Source: Acidovorax sp. Leaf78
GTDB taxonomy: Bacteria; Pseudomonadota; Gammaproteobacteria; Burkholderiales; Burkholderiaceae_C
Reading direction: 5' to 3'
Length of the DNA: 64,000 nucleotides
NCBI RefSeq assembly: GCF_001422735.1
Contig: NZ_LMLZ01000020.1
Coordinates: forward strand, 124,773-188,772
Numbering within the stretch: the stretch's first letter is position 1; every line of letters begins with the position of its first letter. Position numbers and translations under genes: made by a program. Below, piece by piece: positions 27,544 to 36,737 of this stretch. The notes beneath the pieces were generated by a model. The model had not been told where the DNA came from and ran no database searches. It was given only the letters and a program-made list of their open reading frames with translations.

Positions 27544-28200
27544 ATGCCCAACCCCACCACCCTCAAAATCGATTTCGTCTCCGATGTCTCCTGCCCCTGG
27601 TGCATCATCGGCCTGCAGTCGCTGGAGCAGGCGGCGGACCGCCTCAAGGATGAGGTGGCGCTGGACCTGCACTTTCAGCCGTTCGAGCTGAACCCGCAGA
27701 TGGGCCCGGAGGGGCAGGACATTGGCGAGCACCTGCAAGAAAAGTACGGCGCCACGCCCGCGCAGAGCCAGAAGAACCGCGAGGCGATTGCGGCGCGTGG
27801 GGCGGAGCTGGGCTTTACCTTCAGCATGGACAAGCGCAGCCGCATCTACAACACCTTCGATGCGCACCGGCTGCTGCACTGGGCCGAAGAGCAGGGCGTG
27901 CAGCCCGCGCTGAAGAAGGCGCTGTTCAAGGCCTATTTCACCGACGGGCAGGACCCGAGCAACCATGAGGTGCTGGCGCGGGTGGCGGGCGAGGTGGGGC
28001 TGGATGTGGCCGAGGCGCGTGCGCTGCTGGCGTCGGACCGCTTCACGGACGAGGTGCGCGAGCGCGAGCAGTTGTACCTGCAAAGCGGCATTAATTCCGT
28101 GCCGGCGATCATCATCAACGAGCGGCACCTGATCCAGGGTGGGCAGCCGGTGGAGGTGTTCGAGCAGGCGCTGCGGCAGATTGCGGCGCAGCAGGTGTGA
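27544..28200 (+). CDS. DsbA-family oxidoreductase, FrnE-like
   Basis: A 218-residue cytoplasmic thioredoxin-fold protein. The redox motif CPWC sits at residues 17-20 after the first strand (LKIDFVSDVSCPWC); the helical insertion follows, and the cis-Pro motif SVPAIIINERHLIQGGQP lies near residue 185. There is no signal peptide, so this is the FrnE/2-hydroxychromene-2-carboxylate isomerase-like branch, not periplasmic DsbA. Roles proposed for relatives are disulfide chemistry in oxidative stress and polyketide processing. A core gene just right of the accessory island; it ends in a repeat and terminator. Confidence 0.9.
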   Translation: MPNPTTLKIDFVSDVSCPWCIIGLQSLEQAADRLKDEVALDLHFQPFELNPQMGPEGQDIGEHLQEKYGATPAQSQKNREAIAARGAELGFTFSMDKRSRIYNTFDAHRLLHWAEEQGVQPALKKALFKAYFTDGQDPSNHEVLARVAGEVGLDVAEARALLASDRFTDEVREREQLYLQSGINSVPAIIINERHLIQGGQPVEVFEQALRQIAAQQV

Positions 28201-28207
28201 GGCTGTG

Positions 28208-28266
28208 ATTTGCTATTGAATGTATAGCTGCTGGCGCTTGCTGGATAAGCGGTAGGGGCTGAAAAT
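28208..28266 (+). repeat. Comamonadaceae short repeat, copy 3
   Basis: Begins seven bases after the DsbA-family stop: TTGCTATTGAATG, TAGCTGCTGGCGCTTGCTGG, then ATAAGCGGTAGGGGC. It precedes the terminator hairpin at 28274-28299. Confidence 0.9.
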
Positions 28267-28273
28267 ACATAAA

Positions 28274-28299
28274 ACAAAGGGGCCCTGGGGCCCCTTTGT
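28274..28299 (+). terminator. Hairpin after the DsbA-family gene
   Basis: A perfect 12-bp stem, acaaaggggccc and gggcccctttgt, with a two-base loop. No long T run follows on the plus strand, while the minus strand has a T-rich run, so it may work in both directions. Confidence 0.7.
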
Positions 28300-28424
28300 C
28301 GTTGTGGTGTGGTGGTGTGGTGGTGTGCTTGTCTTGCTGTGCGTTGGGTGCTTTGCGTGCTGTGCGCTCTCGGGCTGGGTCCATTCACATGGCGTGAATG
28401 GGGTTGGGCGGCGTGCTGTGTGGC

Positions 28425-28450
28425 GCTTCGACAGGCTCAGCGTGAACGGA
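28425..28450 (+). repeat. Second Comamonadaceae repeat family (GCTTCGACAGGCTCAG)
   Basis: A copy of the common repeat gcttcgacaggctcag followed by cgtgaacgg, found in many Betaproteobacteria. A related hairpin form is at 56219-56281. The surrounding gap (28300-28577) is low in complexity, with a GTGGTGTGG-type run at 28303-28327 and a palindrome ccattcac/gtgaatgg at 28381-28400, and no gene. Confidence 0.7.
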
Positions 28451-28513
28451 TTGGGGTGGGGTGGGGTGCCAGGGGCGGGGCGGGATGCTTACCCTGGCTG
28501 ACAGTGACGGGGC

Positions 28514-28567
28514 TGCAGCCGCAGCCGCAGCCGCAGCCGCAGCCGCAGCCGCAACCGCAGTTGCAGC
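28514..28567. repeat. CAGCCG hexanucleotide tandem array
   Basis: About nine tandem six-base units (cagccg, degenerating to caaccg and cagttg at the right end) lie directly after the creA stop codon. It is a candidate variable-number tandem repeat and could form structure in the creA 3' untranslated region. Confidence 0.85.
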
Positions 28568-28577
28568 CACGGGGGCA

Positions 28578-29117
28578 TCACTTGCGCAGCGGGATGGCCG
28601 TGGCGCGGTCCACGGGCACGGCGGTCACGCTGTTCTGGGGGGAGCCGTCCACCAGCTTTTCAGAATACGTCAGGTACACCAGTGTGTTGCGTGTGGCGTC
28701 CACCATGCGCACGATGCGCAGGCGCTTGAACAGGATGGACATGCGTTCGCTGAAGACTTCTTCCTGCTTTTTCAACGGCTCCGGAAAGCTGATGGGCCCG
28801 ACCTGGCGGCAGGCGATGGAGGCCTCGGCGCGGTCTTCGGCCAGGCCCAGCGTGCCCTTGATGCCGCCGGTGCGGGCGCGCGAGACGTAGCAGGTCACGC
28901 CCTGCACGGCGGGGTCGTCGTACGCTTCCACGATGATGTCGTGGTCGCGGCCCACCCACTGGAAGGCGGTGTCCACGGTGCCGATCTTTTCGCCGGACGC
29001 GGCGTGCGCCGGTGCGGCCATGCCCATGCACAGGGCCGACGCTGCGAGCGCAGCGAAGGCGGCAGCGGCCCGGGTCTTGGTCGTCTGCATGGTCGTGATC
29101 TTCATGGTCATCGTCAT
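28578..29117 (-). CDS. creA: CreA family periplasmic protein
   Basis: About 179 residues, closely resembling Escherichia coli CreA: after a signal peptide ending APAHA the mature protein has the conserved order GTVDTAFQWVGRDHDIIVEA, CYVSRARTGGIKGTLGLAED, VGPISFPEP and NSVTAVPV. The two Cys residues of the mature part probably form a disulfide. CreA function is unknown. Start is uncertain: several Met codons (29153, 29117, 29105, 29090) are in frame; 29117 has AAGAAGG upstream. It follows cphA closely, within the same minus-strand unit, so it may be co-transcribed with the cyanophycin genes. Confidence 0.88.
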   Translation of the reverse strand: MTMTMKITTMQTTKTRAAAAFAALAASALCMGMAAPAHAASGEKIGTVDTAFQWVGRDHDIIVEAYDDPAVQGVTCYVSRARTGGIKGTLGLAEDRAEASIACRQVGPISFPEPLKKQEEVFSERMSILFKRLRIVRMVDATRNTLVYLTYSEKLVDGSPQNSVTAVPVDRATAIPLRK

Positions 29118-29155
29118 TGTGGGCCGCGCCTTCTTCGTCATCATCACAATCATCG

Positions 29156-31744
29156 TCACGCGGCCGTTCCGGGCGCGGGGGCTTCGGTGCAGCGCTGGGC
29201 CAGGTGGGCCAGGGCTTCTTCGACCTGGTCGACCAGCACCAGGCACAGGTCGCCGGGCTGCAGGCGCTCCAGGGCGGCGTCGATGGCGATGAATTCGCCG
29301 CGGATCTCTTCGACGTGCTTCGTGCGGGGCGCGCCGGCCAGGCCTTCGCGCAGCAGGTTCATCACTTCGCCGTCGGCACGGCCGCGCTGGGCGGCGTCTT
29401 GGTACAGGATGACGTCGTCGAACGCGGCACCCAGGATGACGGTCTGCTCGCGGATGTCCTCGTCGCGGCGGTCGCCCGCGCCGCTGATGACCACGCTGCG
29501 GCGCTTGGCGGGCAGGGCGTCGACGGCCTGCACCAGGGCGCGCATGGCATCGGGGTTGTGGCCGTAGTCGGCGATCACGGTGGCGCCGCGGTAGTCCATG
29601 ATGTTGAAGCGGCCCGGTGCGTTGTCGCTGTCGTTCACAAAGCCCGACAGGCCGCGGCGGATGGTCTGCCAGGGCATGCCCACCCCCCAGGCGGCGGCGA
29701 CGGAAGCCATGACGTTCTCGACCTGGAAGCCGATCTTGCCGTTGCGGGTGATGGGCACGTCGCGCAGGTGGATGGTTTCGCGCCACGAGCCTTCGGATGC
29801 GACGATGGAGTCGCCGTCCACGTACACCGTGCGGTGGCCCTGCGCGCGGTGCGTGGCCATCACGGGGTGGTGGCGGTCGGCCGCAAAGAAGATGATCTTG
29901 CCGGGGCACGACGGTGCCATGGCCGCCACGATGGGGTCGGCCGCGTTCAGCACGCCGTAGCCGGTGGTGGCCACGTTCTGCACGATCACGCGCTTCAAGA
30001 CCGCCAGGTCTTCCACCGTGGTGATGTAGTTCAGCCCCAGGTGGTCGCCCGCGCCGATGTTGGTGACCACGGCCACCTGGCAGCGGTCAAATCCCAGGCC
30101 TTCGCGCAGGATGCCGCCGCGGGCGGTCTCGAACACGGCGGCGTCCACCTCGGGGTGCAGCAGCACGTTGCGGGCGCTCTTGGGGCCGCTGCAGTCGCCG
30201 CTGTCGATCTGGCGGCCGTTGACGTACACGCCGTCGGTGTTGGTCATGCCCACGCGCAGGCCCTGGGCCGTGAACAGGTGGGCGATGAGGCGCGCGGTGG
30301 TGGTCTTGCCGTTGGTGCCGGTGACGGCCACGGTGGGGATGCGGCCGTCGTCGCCATGCGCATACAGCTTGTCGACCATGGCCTGGCCCACGTTGCGGGG
30401 CTTGCCGTAGCTGGGCGCCAGGTGCATGCGCAGGCCGGGGGCGGCGTTCACTTCGACAAAGCCGCCGCCTTGCTCTTCCAGCGGGCGCAGCACGGTCTCG
30501 GCGACCATGTCCACGCCGCAGATGTGCAGGCCGACCATTTGGGCGGCGGCGATGGCGCGCGCGGCGACTTCAGGGTGCACGTCGTCGGTCACGTCGGTGG
30601 CGGTGCCGCCGGTGGACAGGTTGGCGTTGTTGCGCAGGATGACGCGCTGGCCCTTGTCAGGCACGGAGTCGGGCGTGAGGCCCTGCAGCGTGAGGCGTGC
30701 GACGGCGATGTCATCCAGGCGGATCTTGGTGAGCGAGGTGGCGTGGCCTTCGCCACGGCGCGGGTCCTGGTTGACGATGTCCACCAGCTCGCGCACGGTG
30801 CGCTGGCCGTCGCCCAGCACCTGGGGCGGCTCGCGGCGCGCGGCGGCCACCAACTGGTCGCCCACCACCAGCAGGCGGAAGTCGTGGCCGGGCAGAAAGC
30901 GCTCGACCATCACGGTGCCGTATTCGGCCGCGGTGCGGAAGGCTTCGTCGAGCTGCGCGCGGTCGGTGATGTTGACGGTGACGCCCTTGCCCTGGTTGCC
31001 GTCCTGCGGCTTGACCACGACGGGCAGGCCGACCTTGAGCGCGACTTCCCAGGCCTCGTCCAGCGTGTCGACGGGCTTGCCCAGCGGCACGGGCACGCCG
31101 GCGGCGTGCAGCAGGCGCTTGGTCAGGTCTTTGTCCTGGCCGATGGATTCGGCCACGGCACTGGTGGAGTCGACCTCGGCGGCCTGGATGCGGCGCTGCT
31201 TGGAGCCCCAGCCAAACTGCACCAGGCTGCCGCGCGTGAGGCGCCGGTACGGAATGTTGCGCGCCACGGCGGCGGCCACGATGGAGCCGGTGCTGGGGCC
31301 CAGGCGCTCGTCTTCGTCCAGCTCGCGCAGTTCGGCTATGACGGCATCGGCGTCGAAGCTGCCGGTGCCTTGCGCGGCGTGGATGAGGTGCTCGGCGTAT
31401 TCAAACGCCTTGCGGCCCACGGCTTCTTCGCTGTATTCCACCACCACCTGGTACACGCCCGCGTCGGTGGTGGCGGTGGTGCGCGCAAAGGTGACGGGGC
31501 AGCCGGCCTGCGCCTGCAGCGCCAGGGCCGCGGTCTGCAGCACGTGGGCCAGCGAGATGTCGGGGCCGCCGCTTTCCGGGTGCAGTGCGCCGATGCCCGG
31601 GAACAGCGCCCGCAGGCGGGCTTCGAACCCGGCCATCTGGCTGACGGCACGCTCGGCTTCAGGGCAGGTCACGATGGCCTCGATGGCCATGTGGCGGCTC
31701 CAGAGATTGGGGCCGCGCAGGGCCCGTGTGCGGGATACATCCAT
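29156..31744 (-). CDS. cphA: Cyanophycin synthetase CphA
   Basis: An 862-residue enzyme that polymerises Asp and Arg into multi-L-arginyl-poly-L-aspartate using ATP. An N-terminal domain (MDVSRTRALRGPNLWSRH) is followed by an ATP-grasp domain (VVVKPQDGNQGKGVTVNI to FVEVNAAPGLRMHL) and a C-terminal Mur-ligase domain with an intact P-loop GTNGKTTT at about 476-483 and DYGHNPDA. Both ATP sites look functional, unlike the upstream cphA'. The start at 31744 fits the family N-terminus. A 237-base gap with a repeat element separates it from cphA'. Likely cytoplasmic, forming storage granules of nitrogen and carbon. Confidence 0.95.
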   Translation of the reverse strand: MDVSRTRALRGPNLWSRHMAIEAIVTCPEAERAVSQMAGFEARLRALFPGIGALHPESGGPDISLAHVLQTAALALQAQAGCPVTFARTTATTDAGVYQVVVEYSEEAVGRKAFEYAEHLIHAAQGTGSFDADAVIAELRELDEDERLGPSTGSIVAAAVARNIPYRRLTRGSLVQFGWGSKQRRIQAAEVDSTSAVAESIGQDKDLTKRLLHAAGVPVPLGKPVDTLDEAWEVALKVGLPVVVKPQDGNQGKGVTVNITDRAQLDEAFRTAAEYGTVMVERFLPGHDFRLLVVGDQLVAAARREPPQVLGDGQRTVRELVDIVNQDPRRGEGHATSLTKIRLDDIAVARLTLQGLTPDSVPDKGQRVILRNNANLSTGGTATDVTDDVHPEVAARAIAAAQMVGLHICGVDMVAETVLRPLEEQGGGFVEVNAAPGLRMHLAPSYGKPRNVGQAMVDKLYAHGDDGRIPTVAVTGTNGKTTTARLIAHLFTAQGLRVGMTNTDGVYVNGRQIDSGDCSGPKSARNVLLHPEVDAAVFETARGGILREGLGFDRCQVAVVTNIGAGDHLGLNYITTVEDLAVLKRVIVQNVATTGYGVLNAADPIVAAMAPSCPGKIIFFAADRHHPVMATHRAQGHRTVYVDGDSIVASEGSWRETIHLRDVPITRNGKIGFQVENVMASVAAAWGVGMPWQTIRRGLSGFVNDSDNAPGRFNIMDYRGATVIADYGHNPDAMRALVQAVDALPAKRRSVVISGAGDRRDEDIREQTVILGAAFDDVILYQDAAQRGRADGEVMNLLREGLAGAPRTKHVEEIRGEFIAIDAALERLQPGDLCLVLVDQVEEALAHLAQRCTEAPAPGTAA

Positions 31745-31876
31745 GGGGAGTCTCTTTCTCAATATCCGTCGGGACCACAGTCCGACTTCACTACATCTGT
31801 CAGGTTGCTCAGCGTCAATTTCACACAGTACGTGGTGACGCCAGCGGCACATGAAACTGGCGCGACCAAGGCGAGT

Positions 31877-31980
31877 GCCCCCGCGCAAGGGCCGCTCCGC
31901 CGCGCTGGGGGCGTTCCCCTCCCGTATTGCGCAGCAATACGAGAGAGGCGGAAGGCGCGAAGCGACTCAGGGGGTGCCAT
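31877..31980. repeat. Third repeat family: GCGACTCAGGGGG element with hairpin
   Basis: Located between cphA' and cphA. It contains a hairpin cgtattgc-gca-gcaatacg (31923-31941) and ends in gaaggcgcgaagcgactcag. A related copy is upstream of tonB at 57208-57288 (ggaaggcgccgcaggcgactc). The element may act as an RNA processing or attenuation site in this operon. Confidence 0.7.
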
Positions 31981-31981
31981 T

Positions 31982-34186
31982 TCAGGTGGGCAGGCCAAGG
32001 GGTGCGGGCAGGTCGGGCTCGAAGGTCTTGATGCCCGCGCCGATCAGGTCGGGCGCGATGTCCAGCGCCCAGGCGGCGCCCACGGCGGCCAGCAGGGCGT
32101 CGGTGTCGGGCACCACCGCGTTGCGGCCGAAGGTCAGGTCGGCCAGCGAGCCCAGCACGTGCTCGGCACTGCCGGTGGCCAGCACCACGCGGCCGTTCTT
32201 GACGATGACGGCGCGGCCGTTGTCGGTGGCGCGGTGTTCGACGATGACGGGCAGGGTCGGGTCCTGCGCGTACAGCACGACCGAGCCGTCCGACAGGGGC
32301 GCCAGGTCGGCCACCTGCTCGATGGCGGCGTTCAGCACCGCGGCGCCTTCGGACAGCACCACGTCGACCTGGGTGCGCATCACCTTGGTCATCTGGTCTT
32401 GTTCATGCACGTCGAACTCGGCCAGCGTTTCCACGCCGTCCATGTCGGTCACCACGCCCACCTGGCAGCGGTCGTACGCCAGGCCGTCGCGCAGGATGGT
32501 GCGGGCATCGCTTTCGATCACGGCGGCCTGCACGGTCTGGTTCATCAGCAGGCGGTGGGCGGCTTCCCAGTGCGCGCAGTCGGTGGTCTCGACACAGCGG
32601 CGGTCCAGGAACAGGCCTTCGCGGCAGGCCAGGCCGGTGTGGTGGCCGCCCAGGTGCAGCAGCCAGGCCACCAGCCGCGCAATGGTCGATGTGCTGCGCG
32701 TGCCGGCCACGCCCACCACCGGAATGCGGCCCACGGGGCCGGAGTCGTCTTCGGACGGGAACAGGTGCTCGGCGATGGCCTGGCCAACGGGGCGGGGCGC
32801 GCCCACGGCGGGCTTCAGGTGCATCAGCAGGCCGGGGCCGGCGTTCACTTCGACGATGGCGCCGCCCTGCGTGTGCAGGGGCTTGGAGATGTCGAGCGCC
32901 ACCATGTCGATGCCGGCGATGTCGAGGCCCACCACCTTGGCGGCGAGCTGGGCGATGTAGGCGACCTCGGGGTGCACGTCGTCCGTGCAGTCCACGGCCA
33001 CGTTGCCGTTGCGCTGCACCACGATCACGCGGCCCGCGGCGGGCACGGAGTCGGCGCCCAGGTCCTGGCGCTTGAGTTCGAGTTGCACCTTGGTGTCGGT
33101 GGCCAGGTCGATGATCTCGAGCGGGTACTCTTCTTCGTAGCCGCGGCGCGGGTCGGAGTTGAGCTGGGTGTCGATCAGCTCCTTGACGGTGTTGCGTCCG
33201 TTGCCGGTGATGCTGACCACCTCGCCACGCGCTGCGGCCACGACCTTGCCGCCCACCACCAGCAGGCGGTGTTCGTCGCCGGGGATGAAGCTCTCGACCA
33301 TGACGTCGCTGCCTTCGGGGTAGGCCACGTGGTAGGCCGCCTCGATGTCTTCCTTCTTGCGCAAATCGAGCGTGACGCCGCGGCCGTGGTTGCCGTCGGA
33401 GGGCTTGACCACCACGGGCAGGCCGATGTCCTGCGCGGCTTCCCACGCTTCTTCGGGGCTGTTGACGACCTGGCCTTCAGGGATGGGCACGCCGCAGGAC
33501 TTGAGCAGGGTCTTGGTCAGGTCCTTGTCGCTGGCGATGCCTTCGGCGATGGCGCTGGTGAATTCGGTCTCGGCCGTCCAGATGCGGCGCTGGCTGGCGC
33601 CGTAGCCCAGTTGCACCAGGTTGCCGTCGTTCAGGCGGATGTGCGGGATGCCGCGGTCGGTGGCGGCGGTGACGATGCAGGCGGTGCTGGGGCCGAGGTA
33701 CTGGTCGTCGACCTCGGTGCGCACGCGGGCCACGGCGGCCTTCACGTCGAACGGTTCGTCGTTGATGGCCGCCATGATGAGTGCATGGCCCTGGGCCAGC
33801 GCCACGCGCGCCACGCTTTCGTCGCGGGCGCGGAACACCATGCGGTACACGCCGCGCTGGCTGGTGCTGCGCGTCTGGCCGAAGCCGGTGGGCATGCCCG
33901 CCAGGTTCAAGAGCTCGATCACGATGTGCTCGAGCACGTGGCCGCACCAGGTGCCTTCTTCCAGGCGCTGCAGAAAGCCGCCGCGCTCGCCCACGCCGCA
34001 GTGGTGTTCGATGAGTGCGGGCAGCCAGGCGGTCAGGCGCGGGGTGAAGCCGGGGATGGTGTGGGAGGGGTAGTCCTCCAGTTCGCCCAGGTCCAGCCAG
34101 ACTTCCAGGACCGGCCGGTAGGTCCAGATATTGGGTCCGCGCAGGTAGTTGATGCGCAGCAGTTGGATGTCGTTGAGTTTCGCCAT
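31982..34186 (-). CDS. cphA': Cyanophycin synthetase-like protein CphA' with degenerate Mur P-loop
   Basis: A 734-residue paralogue of CphA, first in the operon. The N-terminal domain (INYLRGPNIWTYRPV, LEEGTWCGHVLEHI) and ATP-grasp domain (VVVKPSDGNHGRGVTLDL, IVEVNAGPGLLMHL) are intact. The Mur-ligase part is shortened by about 130 residues compared with CphA, and its P-loop reads GTRSTST near residue 494, lacking the Lys that binds phosphate, so this half is probably inactive as an ATPase. This resembles the second synthetase gene of Cupriavidus and the one-ATP CphA2 type that joins beta-Asp-Arg dipeptides. Whether it polymerises alone is not known here. Confidence 0.9.
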   Translation of the reverse strand: MAKLNDIQLLRINYLRGPNIWTYRPVLEVWLDLGELEDYPSHTIPGFTPRLTAWLPALIEHHCGVGERGGFLQRLEEGTWCGHVLEHIVIELLNLAGMPTGFGQTRSTSQRGVYRMVFRARDESVARVALAQGHALIMAAINDEPFDVKAAVARVRTEVDDQYLGPSTACIVTAATDRGIPHIRLNDGNLVQLGYGASQRRIWTAETEFTSAIAEGIASDKDLTKTLLKSCGVPIPEGQVVNSPEEAWEAAQDIGLPVVVKPSDGNHGRGVTLDLRKKEDIEAAYHVAYPEGSDVMVESFIPGDEHRLLVVGGKVVAAARGEVVSITGNGRNTVKELIDTQLNSDPRRGYEEEYPLEIIDLATDTKVQLELKRQDLGADSVPAAGRVIVVQRNGNVAVDCTDDVHPEVAYIAQLAAKVVGLDIAGIDMVALDISKPLHTQGGAIVEVNAGPGLLMHLKPAVGAPRPVGQAIAEHLFPSEDDSGPVGRIPVVGVAGTRSTSTIARLVAWLLHLGGHHTGLACREGLFLDRRCVETTDCAHWEAAHRLLMNQTVQAAVIESDARTILRDGLAYDRCQVGVVTDMDGVETLAEFDVHEQDQMTKVMRTQVDVVLSEGAAVLNAAIEQVADLAPLSDGSVVLYAQDPTLPVIVEHRATDNGRAVIVKNGRVVLATGSAEHVLGSLADLTFGRNAVVPDTDALLAAVGAAWALDIAPDLIGAGIKTFEPDLPAPLGLPT

Positions 34187-34427
34187 GGATTGCAGCGGGT
34201 GTGTTTGCGGCCTTAAAGAGGCGTCGAAGGACAAAGAAGACGTGATGGACGGGGATTGTGCGTCAGCCGCGCACTGGCTGGCAGTGTCAGCCAAATGATC
34301 GCTGCAGACGTTACATGAGGATGCCGCCACGCCTCGAAAGAGGTTCTGAGGCGCAGTATCGGCGAGAATTCGCGCTTTCGCGAGACCGGTTGCGGCAGGC
34401 TGCCGGGAGCGGGGATACCAACCAAAA
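34187..34427. promoter_or_regulatory. Divergent promoter region of the cyanophycin locus
   Basis: 241 bases between the divergent cphA' and ABC-exporter genes; both promoters should lie here. A short inverted repeat tcgcg-cttt-cgcga is at 34369-34382, about 45 bases before the exporter start. I could not assign -35/-10 boxes with confidence. Confidence 0.4.
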
Positions 34428-36737
34428 ATGCAACATCACCATTCTGTGGACGCCTCGGGTGTCTTTTCCAGCCCCGTGGGGGCTGATCTGCGGGCCATGC
34501 TCGCACCCAGAGAGAACGTACTGGCGGCGTTACAGGTTGACCTGAGCGCGGACCTGCGGTTCGCCGCGGGCTGGGTGGTGGTGACGTCGCAGCGCCTCAT
34601 CGCCTGCGAGCCGGGCGCGACCACCTGGCGCGCCTGGCCCCTGGGCGACGGCCTGTCCCTGCGGCTGCAGGACCATGGCGGCGTGGGCTCGCTGGAGCTG
34701 CACGGCCCCGCCGAGCGCCTGGCGCTGTGGCGCTTCACCCTGGCGCACCACGCCCAGGTGCTGCGCGTGGTGCAGCGGTTCGAGCAGCAGGTGGCCCGCG
34801 GCGACCTGGATGCCGAGGGCGACGTGGACGAGCCCGTGTGCCCCACCTGCCACACGCCCCTGCCGCCCGACACCGAGGAATGCCCCGCCTGCGCGCGCGC
34901 CCAGCCGCCGCAGACGTCCACCTGGGTGCTGCTGCGCCTGTGGCGCTTTGCGCGGCCCTACCGCAAGCACCTGGCTGCCGGTTTCGGGCTGACGCTGGCG
35001 TCCACCGCGGCCACGCTGGTGCCGCCGTACCTGACCATCCCGCTGATGGATGACATCCTGATCCCGTTCCAGAACGGCAAGCAGATCGACCCGGGCCTGG
35101 TGCTGCTGTACCTGAGCGGCCTGCTGGCATCGGCCCTGGCGGCCTGGGGCCTCTCCTGGGCGCGCACCTACATTCTGGCGCTGGTGTCCGAGCGCATCGG
35201 CGCCGACCTGCGCACCACCACGTACGAGCATTTGCTGCGCCTGTCTCTCGACTACTTCGGCGGCAAGCGCACCGGCGACCTGATGGCGCGCATCGGCTCG
35301 GAGACGGACCGCATCAACGTCTTCCTGTCGCTGCACGCGCTCGACTTCGTGACCGACGTGCTCATGATCATGATGACGGCGGCCATCCTGTTCTCCATCA
35401 ACCCGTGGCTGGCCCTGGTCACGCTGGTGCCGCTGCCCTTCATCGCCTGGATGATCCACACCGTGCGCGACCGGCTGCGCACCGGCTTCGAGAAGATCGA
35501 CCGCGTGTGGTCCGAGGTGACCAACGTGCTGGCCGACACCATCCCCGGCATCCGCGTGGTCAAGGCCTTCGCCCAGGAAAAGCGCGAGGCCGAGCGCTTT
35601 CGTGCGGCCAACCAGCACAACCTGGAAGTCAACGACAAGCTCAACAAGACGTGGAGCCTGTTCACCCCCACGGTGTCGCTGCTGACCGAAATCGGCCTGC
35701 TGGTGGTGTGGGGCTTCGGCATCTGGCTGGTGTCGCGCAACCAGATCACGGTGGGTGTGCTGACCGCCTTCATCGCCTACATCGGGCGCTTTTACAGCCG
35801 GCTCGATTCGATGAGCCGCATCGTGTCGGTCACGCAGAAGGCCGCTGCGGGCGCCAAGCGCATCTTCGACATCCTGGACCACGTGAGCAACGTGCCCGAC
35901 CCCGCCCAGCCGGTGAAGGTGGACCGGGTCGAGGGTGCCATCGCCATGCGCAACGTCGGCTTCAGGTACGGCAGCCGCTCGGTGATCAAGGGGCTGGACC
36001 TGGACATCCGTCCCGGCGAGATGATCGGCCTGGTGGGCCACAGCGGCTCGGGCAAGAGCACGCTGGTGAACCTGATCAGCCGCTTCTATGACGTGAGCGA
36101 AGGCTCCATCCAGGTCGATGGCGTGGACGTGCGCCGCTTCGCCGTGGCCGACTACCGCCGCCACATCGGCCTGGTGCTGCAGGAGCCCTTCTTGTTCTTC
36201 GGCACCATTGCCGAGAACATTGCCTACGGCAAGCCTGAGGCCACGCGCCAGGAGATCATTGCCGCCGCCCGCGCCGCGCACGCGCACGAGTTCATCCTGC
36301 GCCTGCCGCACGGCTACGACTCGCTGGTGGGCGAGCGCGGCCAGGGCCTGTCGGGTGGCGAGCGCCAGCGCATCTCCATTGCCCGTGCGTTGCTGATCGA
36401 CCCGCGCATCCTGATCCTGGACGAGGCCACCTCGGCCGTCGATACCGAGACGGAAAAGGAGATCCAGAAGGCGCTCGACAACCTGGTGCAGGGCCGCACC
36501 ACCATCGCCATCGCCCACCGCCTGTCCACGCTGCGCAAGGCCGACCGCCTGGTGGTGATGGACCGCGGCGAGGTGGTCGAGGTCGGGCCGCACGACGAGC
36601 TGATGGAAAAGCAGGGCGCCTACTGGCGCCTGTACGAAGCGCAAGCCCGCCGCGCCGAAGAAGACGCCCAGGCCGCTGGCGTCGTCATTGTCGACAGCAG
36701 CCTGCTGCACCCGGCGCACCCTGCCGGCAACGCCTGA
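34428..36737 (+). CDS. Cyanophycin-associated ABC exporter with zinc-ribbon-like N-terminus
   Basis: A 769-residue fused ABC transporter. Residues 1-135 form an extra soluble domain ending in a zinc-ribbon-like motif, Cys138-x2-Cys141 and Cys152-x2-Cys155. Six membrane segments follow (about 175-455), then an ATPase domain with Walker A (GHSGSGKST), signature (LSGGERQRISIARAL), Walker B (ILILDEATSAVD) and an H-loop (IAHRLST). Genes of this type with a DUF1854 partner are named for their association with cyanophycin metabolism. It is divergent from cphA'. Substrate unknown; it might move a peptide or amino acid across the inner membrane. Starting at ATG 34428. Confidence 0.85.
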   Translation: MQHHHSVDASGVFSSPVGADLRAMLAPRENVLAALQVDLSADLRFAAGWVVVTSQRLIACEPGATTWRAWPLGDGLSLRLQDHGGVGSLELHGPAERLALWRFTLAHHAQVLRVVQRFEQQVARGDLDAEGDVDEPVCPTCHTPLPPDTEECPACARAQPPQTSTWVLLRLWRFARPYRKHLAAGFGLTLASTAATLVPPYLTIPLMDDILIPFQNGKQIDPGLVLLYLSGLLASALAAWGLSWARTYILALVSERIGADLRTTTYEHLLRLSLDYFGGKRTGDLMARIGSETDRINVFLSLHALDFVTDVLMIMMTAAILFSINPWLALVTLVPLPFIAWMIHTVRDRLRTGFEKIDRVWSEVTNVLADTIPGIRVVKAFAQEKREAERFRAANQHNLEVNDKLNKTWSLFTPTVSLLTEIGLLVVWGFGIWLVSRNQITVGVLTAFIAYIGRFYSRLDSMSRIVSVTQKAAAGAKRIFDILDHVSNVPDPAQPVKVDRVEGAIAMRNVGFRYGSRSVIKGLDLDIRPGEMIGLVGHSGSGKSTLVNLISRFYDVSEGSIQVDGVDVRRFAVADYRRHIGLVLQEPFLFFGTIAENIAYGKPEATRQEIIAAARAAHAHEFILRLPHGYDSLVGERGQGLSGGERQRISIARALLIDPRILILDEATSAVDTETEKEIQKALDNLVQGRTTIAIAHRLSTLRKADRLVVMDRGEVVEVGPHDELMEKQGAYWRLYEAQARRAEEDAQAAGVVIVDSSLLHPAHPAGNA

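Noticed and set aside
29117-34216. A 1699-codon open frame on the plus strand across the cyanophycin synthetase genes
   Set aside because: It is antisense to cphA' and cphA, which have intact family motifs; the frame is open only because of the high GC content, and its translation is Gly/His/Val-rich without domains.
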